In this document: piece by piece, positions 9,201 to 17,184 of the stretch | Layout of the letters: each line of letters opens with the position of its first letter | Numbering within the stretch: position 1 is the first letter of the stretch | NCBI GenBank assembly: GCA_016865895.1 | Contig: VGNY01000005.1 | Location: 1 to 44,131 of the forward strand | DNA length: 44,131 bases | Source: Chloroflexota bacterium | GTDB taxonomy: Bacteria; Chloroflexota; Dehalococcoidia; GIF9; UBA5629 | Direction of reading: 5' to 3' | Notes under the pieces: model-generated | Seen by the model: only the letters and a program-made list of their open reading frames with translations | What the model was told of the DNA's origin: nothing | The model's database searches: none | Made by a program: the position numbers and the translations under genes

Positions 9201-9417
9201 CAGCTACTTCTGGAAGGTCATAGCTATGAAGCCGGTGGTTAGTGAGGGCAGCCCGGTATTCAGTTTCGCCACCATAGCCGAACCATCACCTCAGGTGCCA
9301 CCACTACCGTACAATCAAATCCTGCGCTGGTTGCAAGCCAGCGTCCTGGTGAATATATTTGGATTCATCATACTGGCAGCTATGGTCATACTGTGGCGCG
9401 GTCAGCGGAGGTTATAA
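6241..9417 (+). CDS. Large secreted Asp-box (BNR) surface protein, paralogue of the 1020 gene
   Basis: 1058 aa. A signal peptide (about residues 1-25, cleavage near VSA) leads into a propeller-like region with at least five Asp-box motifs (SSDSGITW near 88, SDDGGACW near 146, VDDGESW near 462, STDYGQTW near 556, SADGSQTW near 639). The two fibronectin-III-like modules shared with the 1020 and 9904 proteins come next (about 811-915 and 919-1010), then a transmembrane helix (about 1033-1051) and the tail WRGQRRL. It has about 14 cysteines, half as many as its larger paralogue. No Shine-Dalgarno is visible: a dispersed repeat runs up to the start codon. The next ATG (6292) would destroy the signal peptide, so 6241 is kept. 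Confidence 0.85.
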   Translation: MKLCIFLLVVLLSGSLLMPAAPVSADVPDATILKWALIDTPDSMSDRNDIRSPCEVNAIALASDGKTIYAIDIPNAAPAPVANPGIWKSSDSGITWSPKPSQHLARTTPSPTFPVMDIALAPDDPNLLAAVCLNNAGTLRHEVYLSDDGGACWAYAGAIPWVYSGDEQIGDIAISPGYNLNGKLVHDIIIGSRQPDDGNGQGEIYILSYPGFSGWKPQGFTCGDVIVVRASPNYTTDFTLVVMASTTQRTYISLGYRDIAANTCDWNKDSGWPVEMCEPSQSGGSGEDKIISGDMALPGDFIGTSTNGRLIFAAYDSNGTAFGSSQRLDDVYRLENTRVSRLKLPGAGSNARISTVAYTGDKAAGKLLAGEVAANLAEAAASVWVCLDPLSSCPTWRRALKQPTGGGQGGYANAQLVWSPDGSTAFCGTGSGNRDTPQKWADPTNSAWNSQSLDESAVSITVDDGESWNQVGLIDTRISRFRSVAVAGDESTLYLASVNDDGFDSLWRSRSPILGEIWQRVMCFSGESPILRLAQDARNGANLFWGDQGTDRARSSTDYGQTWHDCLPNIIIQDMAAPDSQTLYILQGNGEVRRGNHTNGWIWAKRVDTGLNTGHTIAVQNDTVLVGAAAYEPSPVAYSADGSQTWTKITEKTPSTGNRHIAFDAYFETNGIIYVADDAGGIYRWSLGKSQSWDDLSPPNHSFYGIASGSRGTLYGAYSLPESGIDRALYPRSGIPKPSVYWDSLTTGLSSNVQFSIEPNSITISQSSLWAIDARDYDPANDEGCLWAFADTLARAGPRLIEPNHGTALGCDPVSGRNLDVDLMWEQLSLAEAYEIEIAKDAAFSLRITEAEPVTSPYYEPAIITSPAFRIAPGLLPEANATYYWRVRVRQAATGQVIRSLWSEEGSFSIKAGFRVVSPYIGAQALKPSHGASDTPVSSIAFSWTPFQDATEYQFVLARDSALRDMLVQEATTTTAYKYSGRLDYDSSYFWKVIAMKPVVSEGSPVFSFATIAEPSPQVPPLPYNQILRWLQASVLVNIFGFIILAAMVILWRGQRRL

Positions 9418-9439
9418 GCTTGGGGGCAGGTAAAATGCA

Positions 9440-9646
9440 GCATGTAGGGACAGACCTTCAGGTCTGTCCGCCTCTAATGAAGAGGGTGTGAATTTTTGCA
9501 TTCTTGACAACCCAAAATTCAAAAAATGTTTCCCGATAAATCGGGATTAAGGCGAGGGGGATTCAGCCACCAATGTAGCCTCGACCCTTCAGGGTCGAGC
9601 ACCCGAGGCTGAAGCCTCGGGGCTACACGCTGAAAAATAATATAAT
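9440..9646. repeat. Repeat mosaic downstream of the second surface-protein gene
   Basis: It contains a GGACAGACC-TTCA-GGTCTGTCC hairpin (about 9449-9470), a D-type fragment near 9495-9560 resembling 30560-30610, and a full A-type palindrome (about 9572-9630; CTCGACCCTTCAGGGTCGAG then CGAGGCTGAAGCCTCG). No gene is seen. Confidence 0.7.
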
Positions 9647-9647
9647 T

Positions 9648-9674
9648 CTCATCTTCAAGGTACGCCGGGGATAA
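9648..9674 (+). pseudogene. 3'-end remnant of a duplicated copy of the 9904 gene
   Basis: The 27 bases encode LIFKVRRG and a stop. They match the last codons of the 9904-10860 gene (LIFKVRRR, stop), and the similarity continues past the stop for over 100 bases (9675-9790 against 10861-11000). Everything upstream of the last eight codons is missing and replaced by an A-type repeat. It is the scar of a tandem duplication of about 1.2 kb followed by deletion. Confidence 0.8.
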
Positions 9675-9830
9675 GCAGCTTAAGTAAACTCCAAACCCCA
9701 AGCACCAAATACCAATGAGCAACACAATGTAAAAATAAACATGTAGCCTCGACCCTAAACACCAATGTAGCCTCGACCCTTCAGGGTCGAGCACCCGAGG
9801 CTGAAGCCTCGGGGCTACACGTTTGAATGA
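9675..9830 (+). repeat. Duplicated downstream flank with A-type repeats
   Basis: This is near-identical to 10861-11065. The later copy carries two extra tandem units (an AAATTCAAAGCACC segment and a TGTAGCCTCGACC segment), and the tip of its last palindrome is a CCCGCAAAGCGGG hairpin instead of GAAGCCTC. The stretch also holds the 24-nt tandem unit TGTAGCCTCGACCCTAAAC. Confidence 0.8.
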
Positions 9831-9854
9831 AACCGCTGGGATTTCTTATTTGGC

Positions 9855-9883
9855 TTGACAGCGCCTGTTTGGCCGTTTATACT
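9855..9883 (+). promoter_or_regulatory. Sigma-70-type promoter
   Basis: TTGACA (9855-9860), a 17-bp spacer and TATACT (9878-9883) predict a start near 9890, just ahead of the GGGGGC ribosome site and ATG 9904. Confidence 0.9.
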
Positions 9884-9903
9884 AGCTTAAACACGGGGGC
9901 AAA

Positions 9904-10860
9904 ATGCGTAAACACAAGTGGTTCTGGACGTTTGCTGTAGTGTTGCTAGTGGCATTAATCGGCTTGGCTGGCGGCTGCGCAATTACCGCCTCGCCTGAGC
10001 CATCGGCTGCCCCTGAGGCAGATACCGATACCAGTTCCGCCACAGTCACAGTGACACCTGACGAGACGGTAAGTGCATTTGCTGACGATAATTTGGTAGG
10101 TAGTGACCCGGTATCGGGACGAAGCGAGGAAATAGATTTCAGTTGGGAACAGCTTTGCCTTTCCAGCCAGTATCAGGTGCAGATTGCCAAAGACCCAGGT
10201 TTCACAATGATAGTTATTGACACGGGCGCCTTCGCCCCGGCAGACCCAACGTCACCAGGGGCGTATTATCCGGCAGGCGGCCGAACTGCATCACCATCGG
10301 CGATAGCGCTATGGAGCACACTGGAGGCCGGTCATACTTACTACTGGCGGGCAAGAGTGCGGCAGGCGGCCACAGGCCAGTGGCTCCGCAGCCCGTGGTC
10401 TGAGGTTAAAAGCTTCACCGTCAAGTCTGGCCTGCCAGCAAGCACCCCATCATACGGGCTGCAGCCGCTATACCCCAGCAACACACGCACCGGTTGCCCG
10501 GTGAAACCAGCATCCTTCTCCTGGTCACCGCTCAAGGATACCACGAGGTACAAGTTCATCCTGGCTAAAGATGCGGCTATGACCCTGGTAGTCAAAGAGG
10601 CAGTGGTGACCACCACCGCCTACGAGTACGATGGTACGCTGGATTACAGCTCCAGCTACTTCTGGCGGGTGATGGCTCTAGAGCCGGCGCCGAGCGATTG
10701 GTCAGCTACCTTCAGCTTCCAAACTGAAGCAGCACCGCCACCACCAGCAGAACCAGAAAAACCTGAGCCAACTCCGCCCTGGGTCTGGGTGGTAATCGCC
10801 CTGGGCGCTATCCTGATAATTGTCACCCTAGTCCTCATCTTCAAGGTACGTCGGAGATAA
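9904..10860 (+). CDS. Lipoprotein carrying only the shared surface-anchor modules
   Basis: 318 aa. The N-terminus is a lipoprotein signal (lipobox LAGGC, Cys25) and a Ser/Thr/Pro/Ala-rich linker. The two fibronectin-III-like modules that end the giant proteins follow (about 60-180 and 182-275; signature DPVSGR, YYWRARVR, SYFWRVMAL), then a Pro/Glu linker, a transmembrane helix (about 291-312) and tail KVRRR. It would be tethered at both ends, by lipid and by helix. It looks like a giant surface protein stripped of its propeller and given a lipoprotein leader. DNA identity to the 3' end of the 1020 gene is high, pointing to recent duplication. It could be a scaffold or spacer for the larger proteins; that is inference. 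Confidence 0.85.
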   Translation: MRKHKWFWTFAVVLLVALIGLAGGCAITASPEPSAAPEADTDTSSATVTVTPDETVSAFADDNLVGSDPVSGRSEEIDFSWEQLCLSSQYQVQIAKDPGFTMIVIDTGAFAPADPTSPGAYYPAGGRTASPSAIALWSTLEAGHTYYWRARVRQAATGQWLRSPWSEVKSFTVKSGLPASTPSYGLQPLYPSNTRTGCPVKPASFSWSPLKDTTRYKFILAKDAAMTLVVKEAVVTTTAYEYDGTLDYSSSYFWRVMALEPAPSDWSATFSFQTEAAPPPPAEPEKPEPTPPWVWVVIALGAILIIVTLVLIFKVRRR

Positions 10861-11065
10861 GCAGCTTAAGTAAACTCCAAACCCCAAGCACCAAATACCA
10901 ACCAAATTCAAAGCACCAAATACCAATGGCCAACACAATGTAAAAATAAACATGTAGCCTCGACCCTAAACACCAATGTAGCCTCGACCTTAAACACCAA
11001 TGTAGCCTCGACCCTTTAGGGTCGAGCACCCGAGGCTATCCCGCAAAGCGGGACGGGGCTACAAA
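10861..11065 (+). repeat. Composite C-type and A-type repeats
   Basis: AT-rich C-type units (CAAGCACCAAATACCAA, twice) are followed by three copies of TGTAGCCTCGACC. The last opens a palindrome closed by GGGGCTACA, whose tip is ATCCCGCAAAGCGGGAC. It is the younger partner of 9675-9830. Confidence 0.8.
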
Positions 11066-11080
11066 TCACAAGGGCAAAAC

Positions 11081-11110
11081 TTGACAACCTTAAACAGAGT
11101 TCTCTATAAT
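11081..11110 (+). promoter_or_regulatory. Sigma-70-type promoter upstream of pyrG
   Basis: TTGACA (11081-11086), an 18-bp spacer and TATAAT (11105-11110) predict a start near 11117, about 206 nt before the CTP synthase start codon. Confidence 0.88.
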
Positions 11111-11116
11111 AAAAAG

Positions 11117-11322
11117 AAACCATTCACCTCGCGTTTAAACCCGTTATTTGCTTAAGATTTCTCCACGATGAACTATAATGTATATTCATATACCTGTGAC
11201 TAAGACGTGATTATGGAGATACATATTCACATCGTCTCTAACGGGTCTCGCTTCTCGATAGAATTCACGGCTGTAAATCCAGCAGAGAGCAGGTCCTCAG
11301 TAAGCAAGTACCGATTCCACTC
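11117..11322 (+). other. Structured 5' leader of pyrG
   Basis: Three nested complementary segments are visible: ACCCGTTA (11139-11146) with TAACGGGT (11239-11246), ACGATG (11165-11170) with CATCGT (11230-11235), and ATGTAT (11178-11183) with ATACAT (11219-11224). No T-tract terminator and no Shine-Dalgarno before ATG 11323 were found. It does not resemble the Bacillus pyrG attenuator, which starts with GGGC at +1. Confidence 0.4.
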
Positions 11323-12960
11323 ATGAGCAAATATATCTTCGTCACCGGCGGCGTGGTCAGCTCAGTGGGCAAGGGTATCAGCGTCGCTTCTATCGGCAGA
11401 ATCTTAAAAAGCCGCGATATCTCAGTCTCAGTCCAGAAGCTCGACCCATATCTTAACGTTGACCCAGGCACAATGTCTCCCTATCAACACGGCGAAGTCT
11501 TTGTCACCCAGGACGGCGCCGAGACTGACCTTGACCTGGGGCACTACGAGAGATTTATTGATGTTGATTTGACTTCTGCCTCCAATGTTACCTCCGGGCA
11601 GATTTATTCGGCGGTAATTGCCGGGGAAAGGCGGGGGGACTATCTGGGTGGCACCATCCAGGTAATCCCACATGTCACCAACGAGATAAAGCGGAGAATA
11701 AGGGAGGTAGCCCAGCTATCGCAAGCTTCAGTGGTCATCGTCGAAGTTGGCGGCACAGTCGGTGACATCGAAGGCTTGCCGTTTCTGGAAGCCATTCGTC
11801 AGATGAGAAACGAAGAGGGGAGGGACAATGTGCTCTATATCCACGTTACCTTCCTGCCCCACATCGCCACCACCAACGAGCTTAAGACCAAGCCGACTCA
11901 ACACAGTGTTAACGAGCTAAGACGCATCGGTATCCAGCCGGACATTATTCTATGCCGCTCGGATTATGAAATCCCGCAAGGTTTGAGGGACAAAATATCG
12001 CTATTCTGCGATGTAGATAAAGATGCGGTCATACCCTTAGTCACTGCTGAAACCATCTACGAGGTACCGCTAGTGCTTGAGGAAGCTAACCTGGGTAACA
12101 TAATCATTGACCGCCTTGGGCTCGATGCCAGAAGCACTGATTTGACCGAATGGCGAGAGATGGTGGCCAAGCTAAAAGCTCCAAAAGAACCGGTAACCAT
12201 AGCTCTGGTGGGCAAATATACAGAGCTCAGAGATGCCTACTATTCAGTAAGAGAAGCTTTGTGCCATGCTGGACTGCACCATGACCGGCAGGTGAACATC
12301 TTGTGGGTGCAGTCTGAAGACCTGCAGACAGATAGCAACTTAAATCTACTGAAGACAGCCCAAGGCATTATCATTCCCGGCGGTTTTGGCTATCGCGGCA
12401 TTGAAGGTATGATAATTGCCGCCAGCTATGCCCGCCAGAACAATATCCCCTATTTGGGCCTGTGCCTCGGTATGCAAGTCATGGTCATTGAATTCGGGCG
12501 CTATGCTCTGGGCAGCAGAGAGGTTAACTCTACCGAATTCGACCCCGACACCCCATATCCCGTAATAGACCTGCTTCCAGAGCAACATACCGTCACGGAA
12601 ATGGGCGGCACAATGAGGCTAGGTACTTATCCTTGCCATCTAGTTCCCACGACACATGCAGCTCAGGCCTACAGGGAAGCCGTGGTTTACGAGCGCCACC
12701 GCCACCGATTTGAATTCAACAACCGCTTCCGTGAGCCGCTGGAAGGGAAAGGGCTTATACCCAGCGGACTATCACCAGACAATCGGTTGGTTGAAATCGT
12801 TGAAGTAAAAGACCACCAATGGATGATAGCTTGCCAGTTTCATCCTGAATTCAAATCACGTCCCAACCACCCCCACCCACTTTTTACCAGCTTTGTTGGA
12901 GCTGCCAAGGGGACATTGGTTGAAGGTACGCAAGTGACACTGCCACTAACAAGAGACTAG
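11323..12960 (+). CDS. pyrG: CTP synthase
   Basis: 545 aa, normal full length. It converts UTP to CTP with ATP and glutamine-derived ammonia, the last step of pyrimidine nucleotide synthesis in the cytoplasm. The N-terminal synthetase domain begins with the conserved P-loop-like segment [13 protein letters not shown] and has the family motif [12 protein letters not shown]. The C-terminal class I glutamine amidotransferase domain has the nucleophile Cys in GLCLGMQ and the His/Glu pair in [10 protein letters not shown] long leader with nested inverted repeats precedes it and no clear ribosome site is seen at the ATG. The transaldolase gene follows 28 bases after the stop, so the two are probably co-transcribed. 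Confidence 0.97.
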   Translation: MSKYIFVTGGVVSSVGKGISVASIGRILKSRDISVSVQKLDPYLNVDPGTMSPYQHGEVFVTQDGAETDLDLGHYERFIDVDLTSASNVTSGQIYSAVIAGERRGDYLGGTIQVIPHVTNEIKRRIREVAQLSQASVVIVEVGGTVGDIEGLPFLEAIRQMRNEEGRDNVLYIHVTFLPHIATTNELKTKPTQHSVNELRRIGIQPDIILCRSDYEIPQGLRDKISLFCDVDKDAVIPLVTAETIYEVPLVLEEANLGNIIIDRLGLDARSTDLTEWREMVAKLKAPKEPVTIALVGKYTELRDAYYSVREALCHAGLHHDRQVNILWVQSEDLQTDSNLNLLKTAQGIIIPGGFGYRGIEGMIIAASYARQNNIPYLGLCLGMQVMVIEFGRYALGSREVNSTEFDPDTPYPVIDLLPEQHTVTEMGGTMRLGTYPCHLVPTTHAAQAYREAVVYERHRHRFEFNNRFREPLEGKGLIPSGLSPDNRLVEIVEVKDHQWMIACQFHPEFKSRPNHPHPLFTSFVGAAKGTLVEGTQVTLPLTRD

Positions 12961-12988
12961 TACGGACTTCACCTTTAGGAGGAATTAA

Positions 12989-13663
12989 ATGCAGCTATTC
13001 CTAGATACAGCTAACATCGAGCATATCCGCCACGGAGTCAGACTGGGAGTAATCACCGGTGTGACCACTAACCCCAGCCTGGTATCCAAAGAAGGCAAGC
13101 TGGATTACCGGCGCCTTGTCCAGGAAATCTGCTCCGTTGTCCCAGGTCCGGTATCTACTGAGGTATTAAGTCAGGATGTTTCAGGGATGGTCGCCGAAGC
13201 CAAAGAAGTCGCCTCCTGGGCGAAAAATGTGGTAGTAAAAATACCAGCCAGCCTTGAAGGAGTTGAGGCTACTTATAGATTAGCCAGGGAAAACGTGAAA
13301 GTGAACTTCACTTTATGCTTCTCTGTAAACCAAGCTCTTCTGGCTGCTGCCGCCGGTGCCGCTTTTGTCAGCCCCTTTGTCGGCAGACTTGACGATATCG
13401 GTGAGGACGGAATGAGGCTGGTAAAAGACATCGTCGAGGTGTTCAAAAATTATCCTGATTCAATCAAGACAGAGGTGATTGCTGCCAGTATCAGACATCC
13501 GCAGCACTGCATTGAAGCAGCTCGAGCTGGTGCCCATATTGCTACCGTACCCTATCAGGTGCTGACGCAGATGATTCAACATCCGTTGACTGACATCGGC
13601 ATCAAGCGATTTCTGGAAGATTGGCAAAAGGTAATGGGAGCTACTGCAAATGTTAAGCACTAA
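12989..13663 (+). CDS. tal: Transaldolase, small (type III/FSA-like)
   Basis: 224 aa, a single TIM barrel. It transfers a dihydroxyacetone unit between sugar phosphates in the non-oxidative pentose phosphate pathway. The family start [11 protein letters not shown], the TTNPSL loop and the Schiff-base lysine in VVVKIPAS are present. The stretch [15 protein letters not shown] with [12 protein letters not shown] resembles bacterial type-III transaldolases more than fructose-6-phosphate aldolases, so transaldolase is preferred, though the two cannot be separated with certainty by eye. The GGAGG before ATG 12989 is well placed. It is likely in an operon with pyrG. Confidence 0.93.
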   Translation: MQLFLDTANIEHIRHGVRLGVITGVTTNPSLVSKEGKLDYRRLVQEICSVVPGPVSTEVLSQDVSGMVAEAKEVASWAKNVVVKIPASLEGVEATYRLARENVKVNFTLCFSVNQALLAAAAGAAFVSPFVGRLDDIGEDGMRLVKDIVEVFKNYPDSIKTEVIAASIRHPQHCIEAARAGAHIATVPYQVLTQMIQHPLTDIGIKRFLEDWQKVMGATANVKH

Positions 13664-13850
13664 ATTCCAAATTCTAAACAATATCATACTTCCAATTGTC
13701 ATCCTGACCTTCTGCTTCAGGACCTTAGTTAGATTCTTCCCCTTCGCCTTCGGCTCAGGGTCAGAATGACATTTATTTGTGGTGTTTTGGTTATTGGTAT
13801 TTGGAGTATTTGGATTTGTTCGGGATTTAGAGATTAGAATTTATTTCTGA
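13664..13850. repeat. C-type and B-type repeats between tal and rho
   Basis: CTAAATTCCAAATTCTAAAC on the left and GGTATTTGGAGTATTTGG on the right flank a GTCATCCTGACC...GGTCAGAATGAC palindrome (13698-13770). No gene or clear terminator is seen. Confidence 0.7.
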
Positions 13851-13862
13851 GAGGTTACTAAA

Positions 13863-15125
13863 ATGAATGTTGCTGAACTAGAAACTAAAACTCGTGATGA
13901 ATTGGTCGAGATAGCCAAGCAGCAGGGAGTTGAAGGTTACAGTGGGCTGAAGAAACAGGACCTTATTATGCGCCTTGTCCAAGCCTATGCTGAACAGCAA
14001 GGCTTCCTGTTCGTCACTGGTATCCTGGATATTGTGAGCGAAGGGTATGGCTTCCTGCGACAGGATAGCCTGCTTCCCGGACCCAATGATATCTATATCT
14101 CGAACTCCCAGATTCGCCGCTTTGGTTTAAGACTTGGTGATACTGTATCCGGGCAAGGCAGGCCGCCTAAAGAAGGCGAAAAATACTGCAGTCTAATCCG
14201 TGTTGAAGCGATTAATGGGCTTGACCCAGAGCAATCTAAGAGCCGACCGCATTTCAACTCCCTGACACCAACTTTTCCCGATAAAATGTTCAACCTAGAG
14301 ACTGACCCACGCTACTTATCAACACGGCTCATCAACCTGATAGCCCCCATAGGTCGAGGTCAACGCGGGCTTATTGTATCACCACCTAAGGCCGGTAAGA
14401 CCGTACTGCTTAAGCACATAGCCAATGCCATCACCACCAACTACACTGAACCTCACCTCATGGTCTGCCTCATCGGCGAAAGGCCTGAGGAGGTCACTGA
14501 CATGAAACGCTCGGTAAAAGCTGAAGTTGTGGCAGCCACCTTCGACGAGCTAGCAGAGAACCATACGCGGGTAGCTGAATTAGCCCTGGAGCGAGCCAAA
14601 AGGCTGGTTGAAATAGGCAAGGATGTGGTCATCCTGCTTGATGGCATTACCCGATTAACTCGCGCCTATAACCTGGCGATGCCGCCCAGTGGACGCACTC
14701 TATCTGGAGGTATTGATTCAGTGGCTCTTTACCCACCAAAACGTTTCTTCGGTGCAGCTCGCAACACCGAAGAGGGCGGCAGCCTGACCATCATCGCTAC
14801 TTGCCTTGTTGATACTGGCAGTCGCATGGATGAGCTGATTTACGAAGAATTCAAGGGCACAGGCAACATGGAATTACATCTCGACCGCCGACTGGCGGAA
14901 AAAAGGATTTTCCCAGCTATGGATATACTGCACAGCGGCACACGCCGTGAGGAACTCCTTCTCAACGAGACCACACTGAAACAAGTCTGGTTACTCAGGC
15001 GCATAGTTAATATGCTAGCTGAAGACTCACCAAACAGCACCGAGGCCACAGAAAGGCTTCTTGACCGTCTGGCAAAAACTCAAACCAATGCTGAATTTCT
15101 GGCAACCCTGTCCAAAGATATATAA
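13863..15125 (+). CDS. rho: Transcription termination factor Rho
   Basis: 420 aa, the usual length. It is an RNA-dependent hexameric ATPase that ends transcription at rut-containing sites. A Rho_N domain (about 1-45; [16 protein letters not shown]) is followed by the RNA-binding cold-shock-like domain (about 50-125; [18 protein letters not shown]) and the RecA-like motor. Walker A is SPPKAGKT, Walker B is [11 protein letters not shown], and the Q/R-loop region SVKAEVV and GRTLSGG segments are intact. GAGAGG sits 8 bases before ATG 13863. The large distance to tal (200 bases of repeats) suggests its own promoter, which I could not place. Confidence 0.97.
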   Translation: MNVAELETKTRDELVEIAKQQGVEGYSGLKKQDLIMRLVQAYAEQQGFLFVTGILDIVSEGYGFLRQDSLLPGPNDIYISNSQIRRFGLRLGDTVSGQGRPPKEGEKYCSLIRVEAINGLDPEQSKSRPHFNSLTPTFPDKMFNLETDPRYLSTRLINLIAPIGRGQRGLIVSPPKAGKTVLLKHIANAITTNYTEPHLMVCLIGERPEEVTDMKRSVKAEVVAATFDELAENHTRVAELALERAKRLVEIGKDVVILLDGITRLTRAYNLAMPPSGRTLSGGIDSVALYPPKRFFGAARNTEEGGSLTIIATCLVDTGSRMDELIYEEFKGTGNMELHLDRRLAEKRIFPAMDILHSGTRREELLLNETTLKQVWLLRRIVNMLAEDSPNSTEATERLLDRLAKTQTNAEFLATLSKDI

Positions 15126-15176
15126 GAAAATGTGCTTCAAAAATTTGCCCGCCCCCTGTATCTTCCATCAATTTCG

Positions 15177-15185
15177 TGCTATGAT
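15177..15185 (+). promoter_or_regulatory. Extended -10 promoter (TGCTATGAT)
   Basis: TG-C-TATGAT is an extended -10 without a good -35, 28 bases before ATG 15213 and consistent with the GGAGG ribosome site at 15203-15207. Confidence 0.6.
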
Positions 15186-15212
15186 AACAGGTAAAAGCGC
15201 TTGGAGGAATCA

Positions 15213-17003
15213 ATGAAGCTAAGAGCTGCGGCTATAGTGTCAACCCTCCTGTGGCTGGGTGTGTGCTTATCGCCAACACCAATCGCTGCTAGCGGTAGCC
15301 TAACCATAAATCTATCGCAAGGAACCGTCGGCACAATAGTATCAATACCCAACGTGTACGCCTATGGTGCCGGTACTTACTATCTCTATTGGGGTGAAGC
15401 TGACCAGCTAATCAGTCAAGGCGAAATCAAGAAGGATTCCGGGGCAATCAGTTTTACCGTTCCTGAGGCCGCCAGGGGCAAGCATAAGGTCACTCTGAAG
15501 GTGGCTGGCGATTACTTCACCACCGAGTTTACCGTCATGCCATCCATCAGTCTCAGCGCTGACACGGGTACCGTGGGCTCCAATCTGACAGTTGCCGGGA
15601 GGGGTTTCAACAGTAATGAGACTGGAATTCGGATAATCTACGATGGCAGCCCGCTGGAAATTGATATCAGTGCCAACAACAAAGGAAGCTGGCAAAGCAC
15701 CTTCAAAGTCCCGGCTAGCAGCAGCGGCCAGCACACCATTGATGCTGAAGGTACTACCCCAGCTACTGATATTGAAAACCGGACTTTCACCGTAGTCCCT
15801 CGAATCGAAATCAGCCCGACCTCAGGCTGGGTAGGCACTGTGATAGGTATAGCCGGCAGCGGTTTTGCCAGCGGCGAAACCAATATCAAAGTAACCTACG
15901 ATGGCCTGACAGTAAAAACCGGCATCGCCGCTGATACCAAGGGGTCATGGCAATCCAGTTTTTCCATACCCACATCCGCCAAAGGGAGCCACGAGGTAAA
16001 CGCTTTTGGAGCAGTCACCCCTGAAGACCGTGTAACTAGGATTAGCTTCAACGTGTCTCCGGGTATAAAACTGCAACCTGCCTCCGGTTACCTCGGCGGC
16101 ACCATTCATGTTGGCGACAATCTTTGGGTAAGCGGAGTTGGCTTTGAAGCTAACGAGGCTGGAATCAAGGTCACTTTTGATGGCACCTTGGTTACCAGTG
16201 GTGTCATAGCCGACGCTAAAGGCTCATGGACCGACAGACTGGAAGTACCGCCAAGTACCAGAGGCGAGCATACTATAGACGCTTCCGGAGAAATAACCAA
16301 AGCTGGCGATATTCCTGACGCCATCATAATCGTCTCTCCGAAAATAGAAATGAATCCCACCTCAGGAGCTATAGGTAGCGAGATAACCGTTCGTGGCACA
16401 GGCTTTGCCGAGAACCAGATTATAACCATCAGCTATGATGGAGCTAAACTAGCCACCGGCACGGCTACTGATACCAAAGGGAACTTCATTGCCAGCTTCA
16501 AAATACCAAAAAGCAAGGCTGGTGAGCACACCGTAACTGTCACCGACCCTACAGCATCTGTGTTCTCAGCAAAACTAACTGTTGAATCAACGCCACCACC
16601 AATTCCCCGACTGCTATCTCCAGAAGCTGGCAGCGAATTCGGTTTCACCGGCAAAGCCACTGTTGCTTTCGACTGGTCTGATGTGGAAGACCCAAGCGGT
16701 GTCTATTACGTACTGGAAATAAGTCCCAGCGCTGATTTCTCCGGTGTAGTGATTCACAAAGGGGAGCTGACTACATCTGAGTACACATTGACCAAAGAAG
16801 AGGCACTGGCCAAAGGTAACTACTACTGGAGAGTTAAAGCCGTAGATAACGCCGAGAACGAGAGCGATTGGACAAACGGGCAACTATTTAAAGTCGGTGG
16901 GCTGGAGTGGTGGCTAATTGCCATCCTCATCCTAGCTTTTATCTTTGCCATTGTTATTATCTGGCGTTTCGTATCTGTAAGCCGTCGAGACGAGTGGAAA
17001 TAA
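15213..17003 (+). CDS. Surface protein with IPT/TIG-like repeats and C-terminal membrane anchor
   Basis: 596 aa from ATG 15213 (GGAGG at 15203-15207; the in-frame TTG at 15201 overlaps that site and is rejected). After a signal peptide (about residues 1-26) come an initial divergent Ig-like unit and four clear repeats of about 85 residues. Each repeat opens with a PTSG/GTVG turn, has a GFxxxE/N strand and closes on KGSW...F/L-x-VP...GxHTI. They resemble IPT/TIG immunoglobulin-like folds. A fibronectin-III-like domain (about 463-560; YYVLEISPSADFSG, YYWRVKAVD) then leads to a transmembrane helix (about 566-584) and a basic tail. It is probably a stalk-like cell-surface protein related by its last domain to the other anchored proteins. 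Ligand unknown. Confidence 0.83.
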   Translation: MKLRAAAIVSTLLWLGVCLSPTPIAASGSLTINLSQGTVGTIVSIPNVYAYGAGTYYLYWGEADQLISQGEIKKDSGAISFTVPEAARGKHKVTLKVAGDYFTTEFTVMPSISLSADTGTVGSNLTVAGRGFNSNETGIRIIYDGSPLEIDISANNKGSWQSTFKVPASSSGQHTIDAEGTTPATDIENRTFTVVPRIEISPTSGWVGTVIGIAGSGFASGETNIKVTYDGLTVKTGIAADTKGSWQSSFSIPTSAKGSHEVNAFGAVTPEDRVTRISFNVSPGIKLQPASGYLGGTIHVGDNLWVSGVGFEANEAGIKVTFDGTLVTSGVIADAKGSWTDRLEVPPSTRGEHTIDASGEITKAGDIPDAIIIVSPKIEMNPTSGAIGSEITVRGTGFAENQIITISYDGAKLATGTATDTKGNFIASFKIPKSKAGEHTVTVTDPTASVFSAKLTVESTPPPIPRLLSPEAGSEFGFTGKATVAFDWSDVEDPSGVYYVLEISPSADFSGVVIHKGELTTSEYTLTKEEALAKGNYYWRVKAVDNAENESDWTNGQLFKVGGLEWWLIAILILAFIFAIVIIWRFVSVSRRDEWK

Positions 17004-17012
17004 AAGCGCGAG

Positions 17013-17070
17013 AATGTTTAGCAACATTGTAGCCTGTCGGGTAGGCGAGAGCGGATGCTCCAATCTACCC
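17013..17070 (+). other. Two hairpins in the 3' flank of the IPT-repeat gene
   Basis: AATGTT-TAGC-AACATT (17013-17028) is followed by GGGTAG (17039-17044) pairing with CTACCC (17065-17070), with GAGC-GGAT-GCTC nested inside. No T tract follows, so these are at most Rho-type or processing signals. Confidence 0.35.
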
Positions 17071-17112
17071 AGTGACACAAGCAGAGTTAATAAACACTCT
17101 CAAGCGTGAAAC

Positions 17113-17166
17113 TTGACAATATGGACTCTATGACTTAATATTGAAAAAGTTAACCAATATGTTAAC
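17113..17166 (+). promoter_or_regulatory. Promoter with operator-like GTTAAC repeat
   Basis: TTGACA (17113-17118), a 17-bp spacer and TAATAT (17136-17141) predict a start near 17148. Immediately after it are two GTTAAC sites (17149-17154 and 17161-17166) separated by 6 bp, placed where a repressor could block initiation. GAGG lies ahead of ATG 17185. Confidence 0.85.
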
Positions 17167-17184
17167 GGAAAGTGAGGAAATGTT

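Noticed and set aside
10951-11035. Tandem TGTAGCCTCGACC units resembling a short CRISPR array
   Set aside because: Unit length is about 24-25 bases with identical short spacers, units are part of dispersed A-type palindromes, and there are no cas genes.
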